44,762 nucleotides of DNA from Candidatus Merdiplasma excrementigallinarum (GTDB taxonomy: Bacteria; Bacillota; Clostridia; Lachnospirales; Lachnospiraceae). Every line of letters starts with the position of its first letter. Positions within the stretch are counted from its first letter, which is position 1. This document shows positions 31,934-40,970 of this stretch, piece after piece. Location of the stretch: positions 1 through 44,762 of the forward strand of contig DVOS01000054.1 in assembly GCA_018713435.1 (NCBI GenBank). The letters are read 5' to 3'. The notes below the pieces were generated by a model. It searched no databases, was not told the origin of the DNA, and saw only the letters and a program-made list of their open reading frames with translations. The position numbers and the translations under genes were made by a program.

Positions 31934-32746
31934 ATGGAGATACAGCTTTGGAGGGAGGTTCTCTCTCCCTATGAACTGGCCGTACAGGAGCTTACAGTAA
32001 AATTTGAGCATCTGATGAAAGAGTACAAGGAGCAGGGTATGTACTCGCCCATTGAGCAGGTGACCGGGCGGGTGAAATCTATCTCCAGTATTCTTCAGAA
32101 AGCCCAGAAAAAGAATATTCCCCTGGACCGCATCCAGGAGGAAATGTATGATATTGCGGGCGTGCGGATTATCTGCCAGTTTGTAGAGGACATTGAGATG
32201 GTGGTGGAGATGATCCGGAAACGCTCGGATATGAAGATTGTGGATGAGCGGGATTATGTCAGCCATGTAAAGGACAGCGGATACCGCAGCTACCATCTGA
32301 TTGTGGCCTACGAAGTGGAGACGATGAGCGGAACGCAGAATATCTGCGTGGAAATACAGGTGCGGACGCTGGGCATGAATTTCTGGGCGATCATTGAACA
32401 TTCGCTGCAGTACAAATACCAGAAAAATATGCCGGAGCATATCCGTAAAAAATTGCTGAAGGCGGCCCAGGCCATTGTGGTGCTGGACAGCCAGCTTTCT
32501 GCTGTGCGGGAGGAGATCATGGACGCCCAGAACTCTTTCCAGTACCAGACCAATATGATTGCGGATATATTAAACAATATTCAGAATCTGTATCATACCG
32601 CCAACAAAAGGGAGATTGCCAAGATACAGGATGAATTTTACCGGATTTATGAGATGAACGATCTGGAGAAGCTGCAGCGCTTCAGCAGGGAACTGGATAT
32701 TATCGCGGAAGGGTACAGGGCCCAGGCGCTGGACCATGAGGAATAA
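31934..32746 (+). CDS. Small alarmone synthetase, RelQ/YjbM type
   Basis: A 270-residue single-domain (p)ppGpp synthetase. The RelA/SpoT synthetase motifs are present: RVKSISSILQKAQKK, YDIAGVRIICQF, DSGYRSYHLIV and EIQVRTLGMNFWAIIEHSL. There is no HD hydrolase domain and no TGS/ACT region, so it can make but not remove alarmone. The C-terminal helices (about 190-270) correspond to the tetramer-forming tail of RelQ. ATG 31934 is preceded by AGGGGGTG; an earlier start at 31904 would overlap the -10 box. It is read divergently from ylbJ and is followed by the RNA methyltransferase gene. Confidence 0.93.
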   Translation: MEIQLWREVLSPYELAVQELTVKFEHLMKEYKEQGMYSPIEQVTGRVKSISSILQKAQKKNIPLDRIQEEMYDIAGVRIICQFVEDIEMVVEMIRKRSDMKIVDERDYVSHVKDSGYRSYHLIVAYEVETMSGTQNICVEIQVRTLGMNFWAIIEHSLQYKYQKNMPEHIRKKLLKAAQAIVVLDSQLSAVREEIMDAQNSFQYQTNMIADILNNIQNLYHTANKREIAKIQDEFYRIYEMNDLEKLQRFSRELDIIAEGYRAQALDHEE

Positions 32747-32776
32747 GACACCCGATGGGAAGTAAGGAGTCAGAGG

Positions 32777-34210
32777 ATGAATTTACCGGCAGAATTTGAA
32801 ACAGAGGTCAAATCGATTCTGGGGGAGGAGTTTCCCCTGTTTCTGGTATGCTACGGCATGGAGCGGATGCAGGGAATCCGCATCAACCGGCAGAAAATTT
32901 CCGCTGAGGAGTTTCTGAAGATCACGCCTTTTCATCTGCGCCCTATTCCCTGGACGGACAACGGCTTTTTTTATGACCGGGAGGAGGAAGTGACAAAGCA
33001 CCCTCATTATTACGCGGGGCTTTACTATGTGCAGGAGCCCAGCGCCATGGTGCCGGCCAGCCGCCTTCCCATAGAGCCGGGGGACCGGGTTCTGGATCTG
33101 TGCGCGGCTCCGGGAGGAAAAGCCACGGAACTGGGAGCCAGGCTGAGGGGAACCGGGATCCTGGCGGCAAACGACATCAGCCCCTCCAGGGCCGGCGCCC
33201 TGGTCAAGAACCTGGAACTTGCGGGAATTCCCAACGTGCTGGTGACGGCGGAGACGCCGGAACGCCTCCGGGCCCGGTACGGGGAACACTTTGACAAGAT
33301 TCTGGTGGACGCGCCCTGCTCCGGCGAGGGGATGTTCCGCAAGGATCCGGCTCTGATCAAAAGCTGGATTGAGCGGGGACCGGAGTATTACGCGCCTCTT
33401 CAGGAAGAGATTTTGCTGAACGCGGCGGGAATGCTTCGCCCCGGCGGGATGATTTTGTATTCTACCTGCACATTTTCCGTGGCGGAAAATGAGCGGGTGG
33501 TGGCAAGAGTTTTAAAGCAGTGTCCCCAGATGGAACTGGCAGAGCCGCTGTGGTATGAGGGCTTTTCCTCGGGCTGTCGGGGAAGGATGGGCGATGAGCT
33601 GGTAAGCGCCCGTGAATATCCGGAATTTGACCCGGAAAAATGTATCCGTATCTGGCCCCACAGGATGGAAGGGGAAGGGCACTTCGCGGCCCTGCTGCGA
33701 AAAGCCGGCCCTGACCGCCGGCATGAAATGAAAGAAGAGACGGGAGGGGAAAACCTTCTCTCCACCGGCCAGCTGCGGGAGCTGCCGGAGGAAGCGGCGG
33801 CTTTTCTGGAAAAGATCAGGTTCCCCTTTTCCGTCTCCGGCTGGAAGGCGGAGAGAGTGAAGGACAGCCTGCTTCTGATTCCGGAAGGAATGGCATATAA
33901 AGGGCTTCGATGCCTGAGAACCGGGCTGCTCTTAGGCACGGTAAAAAAGAAACGGTTTGAACCTTCCCAGGCGCTGGCCATGGCGTTAAAGATGGATTCC
34001 TGGGACAATTTCATTGATTTTTCCCGGGACGACTACCGGGCGGAGCGGTACCTGAAGGGAGAGACCCTGGATCCGGGAGAGACGGATGAGGGGAAACGTT
34101 CCTCCGGGTGGACGCTGGTTGGCTGCGACGGCTTCCCTCTGGGATGGGGAAAGATGGTAAACGGCCAGCTCCGGAACAAATACCAGGCCGGATGGAGGAA
34201 AATGTCATGA
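32777..34210 (+). CDS. RsmB/NOP-family rRNA (cytosine-C5)-methyltransferase, RsmF-like
   Basis: A 477-residue m5C methyltransferase. The SAM motif LDLCAAPGGKATELG, the catalytic DAPCSGEGMFRKD and YSTCTFS motifs (both cysteines kept) and the AANDIS motif are clear. The N-terminal small domain and the C-terminal PUA-like ends (from about residue 330, ending GWGKMVNGQLRNKYQAGWRKM) match the Firmicutes RsmF form. The likely target is 16S rRNA, by homology only. It overlaps the rsuA-like gene by ATGA. With the following pseudouridine synthase it forms an RNA-modification operon. Confidence 0.94.
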   Translation: MNLPAEFETEVKSILGEEFPLFLVCYGMERMQGIRINRQKISAEEFLKITPFHLRPIPWTDNGFFYDREEEVTKHPHYYAGLYYVQEPSAMVPASRLPIEPGDRVLDLCAAPGGKATELGARLRGTGILAANDISPSRAGALVKNLELAGIPNVLVTAETPERLRARYGEHFDKILVDAPCSGEGMFRKDPALIKSWIERGPEYYAPLQEEILLNAAGMLRPGGMILYSTCTFSVAENERVVARVLKQCPQMELAEPLWYEGFSSGCRGRMGDELVSAREYPEFDPEKCIRIWPHRMEGEGHFAALLRKAGPDRRHEMKEETGGENLLSTGQLRELPEEAAAFLEKIRFPFSVSGWKAERVKDSLLLIPEGMAYKGLRCLRTGLLLGTVKKKRFEPSQALAMALKMDSWDNFIDFSRDDYRAERYLKGETLDPGETDEGKRSSGWTLVGCDGFPLGWGKMVNGQLRNKYQAGWRKMS

Positions 34211-34947
34211 GTCAGGTAAGGCTGGATCGGTTTCTGGCCAATGCGGGCCTGGGAACCAGATCCCAGGTAAAGGAACTGCTGCGGGCAGGGCTGGTGGAGG
34301 TAAACGGCGCCAGGGCAAAGCGGCCGGAAGAAAAAATTGACCCGGACAGGGACCGGATCTTCTGCCGCGGAGAAGAGATTATCCGGGAGGAGTCTGTCTG
34401 CTATATGCTGAACAAGCCGGCCGGCTTCCTGTCTGCCACAGAGGACAGATACCAGCCGGTCGTGCTGGATCTTCTGGAGGAAAAGGAGCGGAAGGGACTG
34501 TTCCCTGTGGGACGCCTGGATATTGATACGGAAGGACTCCTGCTGCTGACCAATGACGGGGCGCTGGCCCACGGCCTGCTTTCTCCTCGGCATCATGTGG
34601 ATAAAACCTACCGCGCCAGGGTGGCAGGACTGGTAAACGAGGAGGACTGCCGCCTTTTTGCGGGCGGACTTGACATCGGGGAGAAAAAACGTACAATGCC
34701 GGCGTTTCTGCGGGTGCTGTCCGTAACGGAGGGGGAGACGGGCCCCATATCCGAGACAGAGATCACCATACAGGAAGGAAAATTCCATCAGGTGAAAAGA
34801 ATGTTTGCCGCCGTGGGGAAACAGGTGATTTATCTGAAGCGAACGGCTATGGGCGGACTGCTTCTGGATGAAACCCTGCAGAAGGGGGAGTACCGGAAGC
34901 TTACCAGGGAGGAAACAGAAAGGCTGAGACAATATGCTGGAAAATAA
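34207..34947 (+). CDS. Pseudouridine synthase, RsuA/RluB/RluF family
   Basis: A 246-residue pseudouridine synthase with an N-terminal S4 RNA-binding domain (RLDRFLANAGLGTRSQVKELL) and the catalytic GRLDIDTEGLLLLTNDG motif holding the aspartate. The family modifies 16S position 516 (RsuA) or 23S positions (RluB/F); the exact target cannot be told. ATG 34207 overlaps the upstream stop and follows GGAGG by eight bases. The HAD gene starts 14 bases before its own stop, so the cluster is compactly coupled. Length and motifs are complete. Confidence 0.94.
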   Translation: MSQVRLDRFLANAGLGTRSQVKELLRAGLVEVNGARAKRPEEKIDPDRDRIFCRGEEIIREESVCYMLNKPAGFLSATEDRYQPVVLDLLEEKERKGLFPVGRLDIDTEGLLLLTNDGALAHGLLSPRHHVDKTYRARVAGLVNEEDCRLFAGGLDIGEKKRTMPAFLRVLSVTEGETGPISETEITIQEGKFHQVKRMFAAVGKQVIYLKRTAMGGLLLDETLQKGEYRKLTREETERLRQYAGK

Positions 34948-35602
34948 GAGGGCTGTCATATTCGATATGGACGGGACACTGATGGATTCCATGTGGATGT
35001 GGCAGGACATTGATATTGAATATCTGGGCAGATTTAAAATCCCTCTTCCCGAGGATCTGGGCGTTGCCATTGAGGGGATGGGGTTTACGGAGACCGCCGC
35101 CTATTTTAAAGATACCTTCGGCCTTCCCATGGGCGTGGAGGAGATTAAGGCGGACTGGAACCGGATGGCCTATGAGAAATACGCCAGACAGGTTCCCCTC
35201 AAGCCCGGCGCCAGAGAACTGCTGGCAGAGCTGAAAGGCAGGGGGATACGGCTGGGCATTGCCACCAGCAACCACATTGACCTGGTGAGGGCGGCGCTGA
35301 AAAACAACGGAGTGGGGGAGCTGTTTGACTGCATCCGCACTTCCTGCGACGTGGCCCGAGGGAAACCGGCTCCCGATGTGTACCTGTCCGTGGCGGAGCG
35401 TCTTCAGACAAAGCCGGAACAGTGTCTGGTATTTGAGGACGTGCCTATGGGAGTTCTGGCCGGATTAAACGCAGGCATGACGGTCTGCGGGGTGGAGGAT
35501 GCCCACGCCGCCGACAGACGAAAGCAGGTGAAGGATCTGGCCAATTACTATATTCACGATTTCTATGAGGTACTGGACCATACCTATGAGGTGCTGCGAT
35601 GA
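34934..35602 (+). CDS. HAD-superfamily hydrolase, beta-phosphoglucomutase/phosphatase type
   Basis: A 222-residue HAD protein. The catalytic motif I is DMDGTLMDS (both aspartates), motif II GIATSN, motif III lysine in RGKPAPDVY, and motif IV VFEDVPMGVLAG. The helical cap (residues about 15-90) places it in subfamily I, with beta-phosphoglucomutase-like and sugar-phosphate phosphatases. Substrate unknown. It overlaps the gene before it by 14 bases and the YgiQ gene by ATGA, so it is read as part of this operon. Confidence 0.93.
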   Translation: MLENKRAVIFDMDGTLMDSMWMWQDIDIEYLGRFKIPLPEDLGVAIEGMGFTETAAYFKDTFGLPMGVEEIKADWNRMAYEKYARQVPLKPGARELLAELKGRGIRLGIATSNHIDLVRAALKNNGVGELFDCIRTSCDVARGKPAPDVYLSVAERLQTKPEQCLVFEDVPMGVLAGLNAGMTVCGVEDAHAADRRKQVKDLANYYIHDFYEVLDHTYEVLR

Positions 35603-37500
35603 AACAGGATTTTCTTCCCATTTCCAGGGAGGATATGGAAAAACAGGGAATTGAAAAGCTTGATTTTGTGTATGTGATCGGGGACGCCTATGTGGATCAT
35701 CCCTCCTTCGGTCATGCCATTATCAGCAGACTGCTCCAGGACCGGGGCTATACGGTAGGCATTATTTCCCAGCCTGACTGGAAAAATCCGGAAAGCATCG
35801 GGATTCTGGGAGAGCCCAGGCTGGCTTTTCTTGTTTCCGCCGGGAATATGGATTCCATGGTGAACCATTACGCGGTTTCCAGAAAACACCGCCAGCGGGA
35901 TGCCTACACGCCGGGAGGAGTGATGGGAAGGCGGCCGGACCGGGCGGTGATGGTCTACTGCAATCTGATCCGGCAGACCTACAAGCACACCCCTATCATC
36001 GCCGGCGGCATTGAGGCCAGTCTTCGCCGGCTGGCTCATTATGATTACTGGAGCGATTCTCTGCGCCGGTCCCTGCTGATGGACTGCGGGGCGGACCTGA
36101 TCTCCTACGGCATGGGAGAGAGATCTATCCTGGAGATCGCCCAGGCTCTGGACGGAGGGATAGACGTAAAAGATATCACCTATGTGGCCGGCACCTGCTT
36201 TAAGACAAAACAGATCGAGACGGTTTACGACTGCGAGATGCTGCCCTCCTATGAAGAGATTCGGGAGGATAAAAAACGTTTTGCGGAAAGCTTTTACAGG
36301 CAGTACTGCAGCACGGATCCCTTTTCAGGAAAACGCCTGGCGGAGCGGTACGGCACCGTGTATGTGGTGCAGAACCCGCCTGCAAAGCCTTTAAGCACCC
36401 GGGAGATGGATGAGGTGTACGGCCTGCCCTACTGCAGGACCTGGCATCCATCCTACGATAAGGAGGGGGGCGTGCCCGCTCTGTCTGAGGTAAAGTTCAG
36501 CCTGGTAAGCAATCGGGGTTGTTTTGGAGGCTGCAGCTTCTGCGCCCTGACGTTTCATCAGGGCCGGATTGTGCAGACCCGCAGCCATGAATCCATTCTC
36601 CGGGAAGCCGGGCTTATGACGGAGGAGAAGGATTTCAAGGGATATATCCATGATGTGGGAGGGCCCACCGCCAACTTCCGGCAGCCTTCCTGCCAAAAGC
36701 AGCTGACCGAGGGCGTGTGCAGAAACCGGCAGTGCCTGTTTCCCGCCCCCTGCAGGAATTTGACGGTCAGCCATAAAGACTATGTCAGCCTGCTGCGAAA
36801 ACTGCGGAAGCTGCCGGGAGTAAAAAAGGTCTTTATCCGCTCCGGCATCCGCTTTGACTATGTGATGGCGGATCCGGATGACGAATTTTTAAGGGAACTG
36901 GTAAAATACCATGTGAGCGGCCAGCTGAAGGTGGCTCCGGAACATGTAAGCGGCCGGGTGCTGGAAAAGATGGGGAAGCCGGCCCACAGCGTGTATGAGG
37001 CTTTTGTAAAAAAATATAAGGCAGTCAACCGGGACTGCGGCATGGAGCAGTATCTGGTTCCCTATCTGATGTCTTCCCATCCGGGCTGTACCATGAAGGA
37101 GGCGGTGGAACTGGCGGAGTACCTGCGGGACCTGGGCCATATGCCGGAGCAGGTGCAGGATTTTTATCCCACTCCTTCCACCATTTCGACCTGCATGTAT
37201 TACACGGGGCTGGACCCGAGAACCATGGAACCGGTGTATGTACCCAAAAATCCCCATGAGAAGGCGCTGCAGCGGGCGCTGATGCAGTACCGGAACCCGA
37301 AAAACAGAGCGCTTGTGGAAGAAGCGCTCAGGCTTGCCCGCAGGGAGGACCTGATCGGCTGGGGCCCCGGATGCCTGATCCGGCCGGAAAAAGGGAAACC
37401 GGGACAGCAGGGGAAGGAGAACCGGCCCGACCGGAAAATGGGAACGAGAAAGAAAAAGACCATACGGAATATACACAGAAAAAAGTCAGCAGAAAGGTGA
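35599..37500 (+). CDS. YgiQ-family radical SAM protein
   Basis: A 633-residue radical SAM enzyme of the UPF0313/YgiQ group. The cluster-binding motif lies in NRGCFGGCSFCALTFHQGR (CxxxCxxC). The N-terminal half has a B12-binding-like/Rossmann segment with GGIEASLRRLAHYDYW, and the C-terminal half includes HVSGQLKVAPEHVS and FYPTPSTISTCMYYTG, both diagnostic. The last 50 residues are basic (arginine/lysine rich). Function is not known; a radical-based modification is the expectation from the family. It overlaps the HAD gene and is followed four bases later by a small membrane-protein gene. Confidence 0.92.
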   Translation: MKQDFLPISREDMEKQGIEKLDFVYVIGDAYVDHPSFGHAIISRLLQDRGYTVGIISQPDWKNPESIGILGEPRLAFLVSAGNMDSMVNHYAVSRKHRQRDAYTPGGVMGRRPDRAVMVYCNLIRQTYKHTPIIAGGIEASLRRLAHYDYWSDSLRRSLLMDCGADLISYGMGERSILEIAQALDGGIDVKDITYVAGTCFKTKQIETVYDCEMLPSYEEIREDKKRFAESFYRQYCSTDPFSGKRLAERYGTVYVVQNPPAKPLSTREMDEVYGLPYCRTWHPSYDKEGGVPALSEVKFSLVSNRGCFGGCSFCALTFHQGRIVQTRSHESILREAGLMTEEKDFKGYIHDVGGPTANFRQPSCQKQLTEGVCRNRQCLFPAPCRNLTVSHKDYVSLLRKLRKLPGVKKVFIRSGIRFDYVMADPDDEFLRELVKYHVSGQLKVAPEHVSGRVLEKMGKPAHSVYEAFVKKYKAVNRDCGMEQYLVPYLMSSHPGCTMKEAVELAEYLRDLGHMPEQVQDFYPTPSTISTCMYYTGLDPRTMEPVYVPKNPHEKALQRALMQYRNPKNRALVEEALRLARREDLIGWGPGCLIRPEKGKPGQQGKENRPDRKMGTRKKKTIRNIHRKKSAER

Positions 37501-37504
37501 GGCC

Positions 37505-38113
37505 ATGAAAAAGGTAAAAAAAGGGAATGCCGGTTATGTATCCTACGAGAAAAAAAAGAGAACGGCGGTTACGGCGGTGATGTTTGCCATACCGCTGGTG
37601 ATATTTTTTACCGGTCTTATTCAGACCGGCACCCGGCTGAATCTTTTTACGCTGGTGGCGGTACTGGGTATGCTGCCGGCGGCCCGAAGCGCGGTGGGAT
37701 GGATCATGATCCTGCTGCAGAAGCCGGCGGACCCTGAGGCGGTATCCCAGACGGAAAAGCGGGGGCCGGATCTTGTGAGAGGCTATGAGCTGATGGTAAC
37801 TGCCTATGAGGGAAGACTTCCCCTGGACGCCATGGTAATCTGCGGCAACCAGGTGGCCTGCTACAGCAGCGCCCAAAAAGGGGATCTGCCGATGATGGAA
37901 AAGCATATGGAAAAGATCCTGACCACAAACGGCTATCACGGGGTCAGGGTAAAAATATTCCGGGATCTGCGCCCTTACCTGGAGCGGGTGGAGCAGCTGG
38001 AAAAAGATCCGGAAAAATACAGGGCGGGGATTTCCTTTACTCCGGACGAAAGATATCCGGATTTAAGCAGGGAGGAACTGATCAAGCATACCATCATGGC
38101 GATTGCGGTATAA
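37505..38113 (+). CDS. Membrane protein of unknown function, 202 residues
   Basis: Not recognised. The N-terminal 20 residues are strongly basic (MKKVKKGNAGYVSYEKKKR), then two membrane segments follow (VMFAIPLVIFFTGLI and LFTLVAVLGMLPAARSAVGWIMILL), and residues about 75-202 form a soluble domain. That domain includes VTAYEGRLPLDAMVICGNQVACY and a C-terminal SFTPDERYPDLSREELIKHTIMAIAV, with a mixed alpha/beta look. The strong positive N-terminus suggests that both ends are cytoplasmic. It sits between the YgiQ gene (four bases) and the RluA-type gene (24 bases), so it is read in the same operon. Probably a conserved Clostridia protein; no function can be given. Confidence 0.78.
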   Translation: MKKVKKGNAGYVSYEKKKRTAVTAVMFAIPLVIFFTGLIQTGTRLNLFTLVAVLGMLPAARSAVGWIMILLQKPADPEAVSQTEKRGPDLVRGYELMVTAYEGRLPLDAMVICGNQVACYSSAQKGDLPMMEKHMEKILTTNGYHGVRVKIFRDLRPYLERVEQLEKDPEKYRAGISFTPDERYPDLSREELIKHTIMAIAV

Positions 38114-38137
38114 AACGGACAACAGGACGGGGATAAA

Positions 38138-39148
38138 ATGAAGGAGATTGTGATTACATCCCTGGAGGCCGGGCAGCGCATGGATCGGCTGCTGGGGAAA
38201 TATCTGCGGGAGGCCCCCAAAAGCTTTCTCTACAAAATGATGCGGAAGAAAAATATTACTCTGAACGGGAAAAAAGCGGAGGGATCGGAAAAACTCCGGG
38301 AGGGAGACGTGATCCGTCTGTTTTTTTCCCAGGAGACCCTGGAAAAGTTTTCAGGCTCCCGGGAGGAAATACAGGAGGCAGACAGACAGTACCCGTACCG
38401 GAAGCTGGACGTACTCTACGAGGACGAGCATGTGCTGTTTATAAACAAGCCGGCGGGAATGCTTACCCAGAAAGCCAGGCCGGAGGATCGTTCGCTGGTG
38501 GAATATCTGATCGGATACCTGCTCCGCAGCCAGGCGGTAACCGCCAAAGACCTGGAGCACTTCCGCCCATCCGTGTGCAACCGGCTGGACCGGAACACCA
38601 GCGGCATAGTGGCCGCCGGCAAAACCGTTGCCGGGCTGCAGGAGCTGGGGAAGCTGTTCCATGACCGGACGATGGATAAATATTACCGGTGCGTGGTGAA
38701 GGGAGAACTGAAGGAGGCCTGCCGCCTGGAAGGATATCTGGCAAAAGACGGGGAGGCCAACCAGGTGAGAATTTTTCGGGAAGAGAGGGAAGACGCCCGG
38801 CCGATCTGTACGGAGTATGTGCCCCTGGGCCATGGAGGCGGGCTGACGCTGCTGGAGGTAAAGCTGATAACCGGGAGAAGCCATCAGATACGGGCCCACT
38901 TGTCTTCCATTGGACATCCCATACTGGGGGATCCCAAGTACGGCGATGAAAAACTGAACCGGTACGCGGCCGCGCGGTACGGCATAAAATACCAGATGCT
39001 CCATTCTCAGAGAATCAGGATGCCGGTTCTTGCGGGAACCCTGGCTCCCCTGTCAGGGAAAGTGATCGAGGCGGGGATGCCGGATTGCTTCAGAAGAGTG
39101 CTGGAGGGAGAGTTTGGGAGCACACAGGCCTGGAACGGAAAAGAATGA
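38138..39148 (+). CDS. RluA-family pseudouridine synthase (RluC/RluD type)
   Basis: A 336-residue pseudouridine synthase with an N-terminal S4 domain (RMDRLLGKYLREAPKSFLYKMM) and the catalytic motif CNRLDRNTSGIV, which holds the aspartate within the RLD(R) core. The common HRLDR appears here as NRLDR. LITGRSHQIRAHL is the conserved third motif. The family modifies 23S rRNA (as in RluC/D) or tRNA. GGGGAT precedes ATG 38138. recU begins 16 bases after its stop. The rest of the sequence has the normal length. Confidence 0.94.
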   Translation: MKEIVITSLEAGQRMDRLLGKYLREAPKSFLYKMMRKKNITLNGKKAEGSEKLREGDVIRLFFSQETLEKFSGSREEIQEADRQYPYRKLDVLYEDEHVLFINKPAGMLTQKARPEDRSLVEYLIGYLLRSQAVTAKDLEHFRPSVCNRLDRNTSGIVAAGKTVAGLQELGKLFHDRTMDKYYRCVVKGELKEACRLEGYLAKDGEANQVRIFREEREDARPICTEYVPLGHGGGLTLLEVKLITGRSHQIRAHLSSIGHPILGDPKYGDEKLNRYAAARYGIKYQMLHSQRIRMPVLAGTLAPLSGKVIEAGMPDCFRRVLEGEFGSTQAWNGKE

Positions 39149-39164
39149 GGAAGGATTATGTGTT

Positions 39165-39701
39165 ATGGCAATCTGGAATTCCAGAGGGCTTCGGGGTTCT
39201 ACCCTGGAGGATCTGATCAACCGGACAAATGAACAGTACAGAGAAAAAGGACTGGCCCTGATACAGAAGGTGCCCACGCCCATAACGCCTATAAAAATAG
39301 ATAAGGAAAACCGGCATATCACCCTGGCCTATTTTGACCAGAAAAGTACGGTGGACTATATCGGGGCGGTGCAGGGGATTCCCGTATGCTTTGACGCCAA
39401 GGAGTGCAACGGAGATACCTTCAGTCTGCAGAATATCCATGAGCACCAGGTGAAGTTTATGGAGCAGTTTGAGCAGCAGGGCGGGATGGCTTTTTTGATT
39501 ATTTTCTATACCCACCGGAACGAGATCTACTATATGCCCTATGACCATATGCGCCGCTTCTGGGACCGGGCCGCCGAAGGAGGAAGAAAAAGCTTCCGGT
39601 TTGAAGAGGTGGACCAGAGCTTCCGCATCCGGCAGAACCACGGCGTACTGGTGCCTTACCTGGAAGCGCTTCAGCTTGACCTGGAGCGGAGAGGGGATTG
39701 A
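39165..39701 (+). CDS. recU: Holliday junction resolvase RecU
   Basis: A 178-residue RecU, the Firmicutes resolvase that cuts junctions moved by RuvAB. The start region SRGLRGSTLEDLINRTNEQYREKGLALIQKVPTPI is diagnostic in its pattern, and the catalytic residues lie in VDYIG (aspartate) and FDAKE (glutamate/lysine site) as in Bacillus RecU. The start ATG 39165 follows GAGGAAGG; an earlier frame from 39114 overlaps the RluA-type gene. Its stop codon is inside the -35 box of the hisZ promoter. With ruvAB at 13166 the window holds both branch-migration and resolution functions. Confidence 0.95.
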   Translation: MAIWNSRGLRGSTLEDLINRTNEQYREKGLALIQKVPTPITPIKIDKENRHITLAYFDQKSTVDYIGAVQGIPVCFDAKECNGDTFSLQNIHEHQVKFMEQFEQQGGMAFLIIFYTHRNEIYYMPYDHMRRFWDRAAEGGRKSFRFEEVDQSFRIRQNHGVLVPYLEALQLDLERRGD

Positions 39702-39726
39702 CAGGAGAGGGAAAGTTTCGTATAAT
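39698..39726 (+). promoter_or_regulatory. Consensus sigma-A promoter of the histidine operon
   Basis: TTGACA (39698-39703), a 17-base spacer and TATAAT (39721-39726), both perfect. The recU stop TGA (39699-39701) lies inside the -35 box. The start near 39733 leaves a leader of about 45 bases, with no T-box or histidine-rich leader peptide. Confidence 0.88.
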
Positions 39727-39776
39727 AACCGAGACTGTTTAACGCTCTACCACACTAAAGCAAGGAGGCTCCATCG

Positions 39777-40970
39777 TTGATACAAAAAATTTTACATACG
39801 CCCGAGGGTGTGAGAGATATTTACAATCAGGAATGCGAGCGGAAGCTGGCGCTGGAATATGAGCTGCGCCGGGTTCTGAATTCTTACGGATACAGGGACA
39901 TTGAAACGCCCACATTTGAATTTTTTGATGTGTTTAGCCGGGAGGTGGGAACGATACCCTCCCGGGAACTGTATAAGTTTTTTGACAGAGAGGGCAATAC
40001 GCTGGTTCTCCGGCCGGATTTTACTCCGTCCATCGCCAGAGCGGCGTCGAAATATTTCGCGGATGAAGAGAATCCCGTTCGTCTGTGCTATCTGGGGAAC
40101 GTATTTATCAACAACAGCAGCTACCAGGGCCGGCTGAAGGAGAGCACCCAGATGGGGGCGGAGCTGCTGGGAGATGAATCCGCGGACGCGGACGCGGAGA
40201 TTATCGCTTTGTCGGCCGACTGTCTGCGCAGGGCCGGGCTGGAAGAGTTTCAGATCAGCGTGGGGCATGTGCAGTTTTTTGCCAGCCTGGCAAAAGAGGC
40301 GGGACTGGATCAGGAGACAGAGGAAGAGTTAAAGCAGCTGATCGTCAATAAAAACAATTTCGGCGTGGAAAAACTTCTTTCCGGAACCGGCATGGATCCC
40401 GGACTGCGGGAACTGTTTGCCATGCTGCCTTCCCTGTTTGGCGGAGAAGAGATTCTGCAGAAAGCCCTGGCCATGACGGAGGGACGGGAAGCGTCCCGGG
40501 CCATCCTGCGCCTGCACAGGGTGCTGGAGCTGCTGAAAATATACCGTCTGGACCGTTACGTTTCTTTTGACCTGGGAATGCTGGGAAATTACAATTATTA
40601 TACCGGCGTGGTATTTCGGGGCTATACCTATGGAGTGGGAAATCCTCTGATTAAAGGGGGAAGATACGACGGACTTCTGGCCCATTTCGGGAAAGAGGCG
40701 CCGGCCATAGGGTTTGTGCTGGTGCTGAACCAGCTTATGAACGCCCTGGCCAGGCAGAAGGTGGAGGTTCTCTCCCGCCAGGGGCGGTACCTGATTTTAT
40801 ACAGAGAAGGGGACAGGGAGGACGCCATACGGAAGGCCATGGATTACCGCAGGCAGGGAAAATATGCGGAACTGCGGCTCCTGCGGGCGGGACAGAACCC
40901 GGAAGCGGAGGCGGCAAAGGCCAAGGAGACGTATATCGGTGTGATTAGAATAGGGGATGGCTGTAAATGA
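39777..40970 (+). CDS. hisZ: ATP phosphoribosyltransferase regulatory subunit HisZ
   Basis: A 397-residue paralog of histidyl-tRNA synthetase that binds the short HisG and forms the active first enzyme of histidine synthesis. The synthetase-like core is visible: TPEGVRDIYNQ, FDVFSREVG, LRPDFTPSIAR, GMLGNYNYYTG and FKGGRYDGLL-type IKGGRYDGLLAHFG. The C-terminal anticodon-binding domain of true HisS is lacking. The start is TTG 39777 with a perfect AAGGAGG site (39762-39768) eight bases upstream. hisG follows with a four-base ATGA overlap. The neighbour hisG lacks its own regulatory domain, which fits the HisZ partnership. Confidence 0.93.
   Translation: MIQKILHTPEGVRDIYNQECERKLALEYELRRVLNSYGYRDIETPTFEFFDVFSREVGTIPSRELYKFFDREGNTLVLRPDFTPSIARAASKYFADEENPVRLCYLGNVFINNSSYQGRLKESTQMGAELLGDESADADAEIIALSADCLRRAGLEEFQISVGHVQFFASLAKEAGLDQETEEELKQLIVNKNNFGVEKLLSGTGMDPGLRELFAMLPSLFGGEEILQKALAMTEGREASRAILRLHRVLELLKIYRLDRYVSFDLGMLGNYNYYTGVVFRGYTYGVGNPLIKGGRYDGLLAHFGKEAPAIGFVLVLNQLMNALARQKVEVLSRQGRYLILYREGDREDAIRKAMDYRRQGKYAELRLLRAGQNPEAEAAKAKETYIGVIRIGDGCK

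Noticed and set aside
39727-39776. T-box or histidine leader-peptide attenuator before hisZ
   Set aside because: The leader is only about 45 bases and holds no T-box sequence, no run of histidine codons and no terminator stem.
39777-40970. Histidyl-tRNA synthetase (hisS)
   Set aside because: The protein lacks the C-terminal anticodon-binding domain and stands directly before a short-form hisG, so hisZ is the better call.
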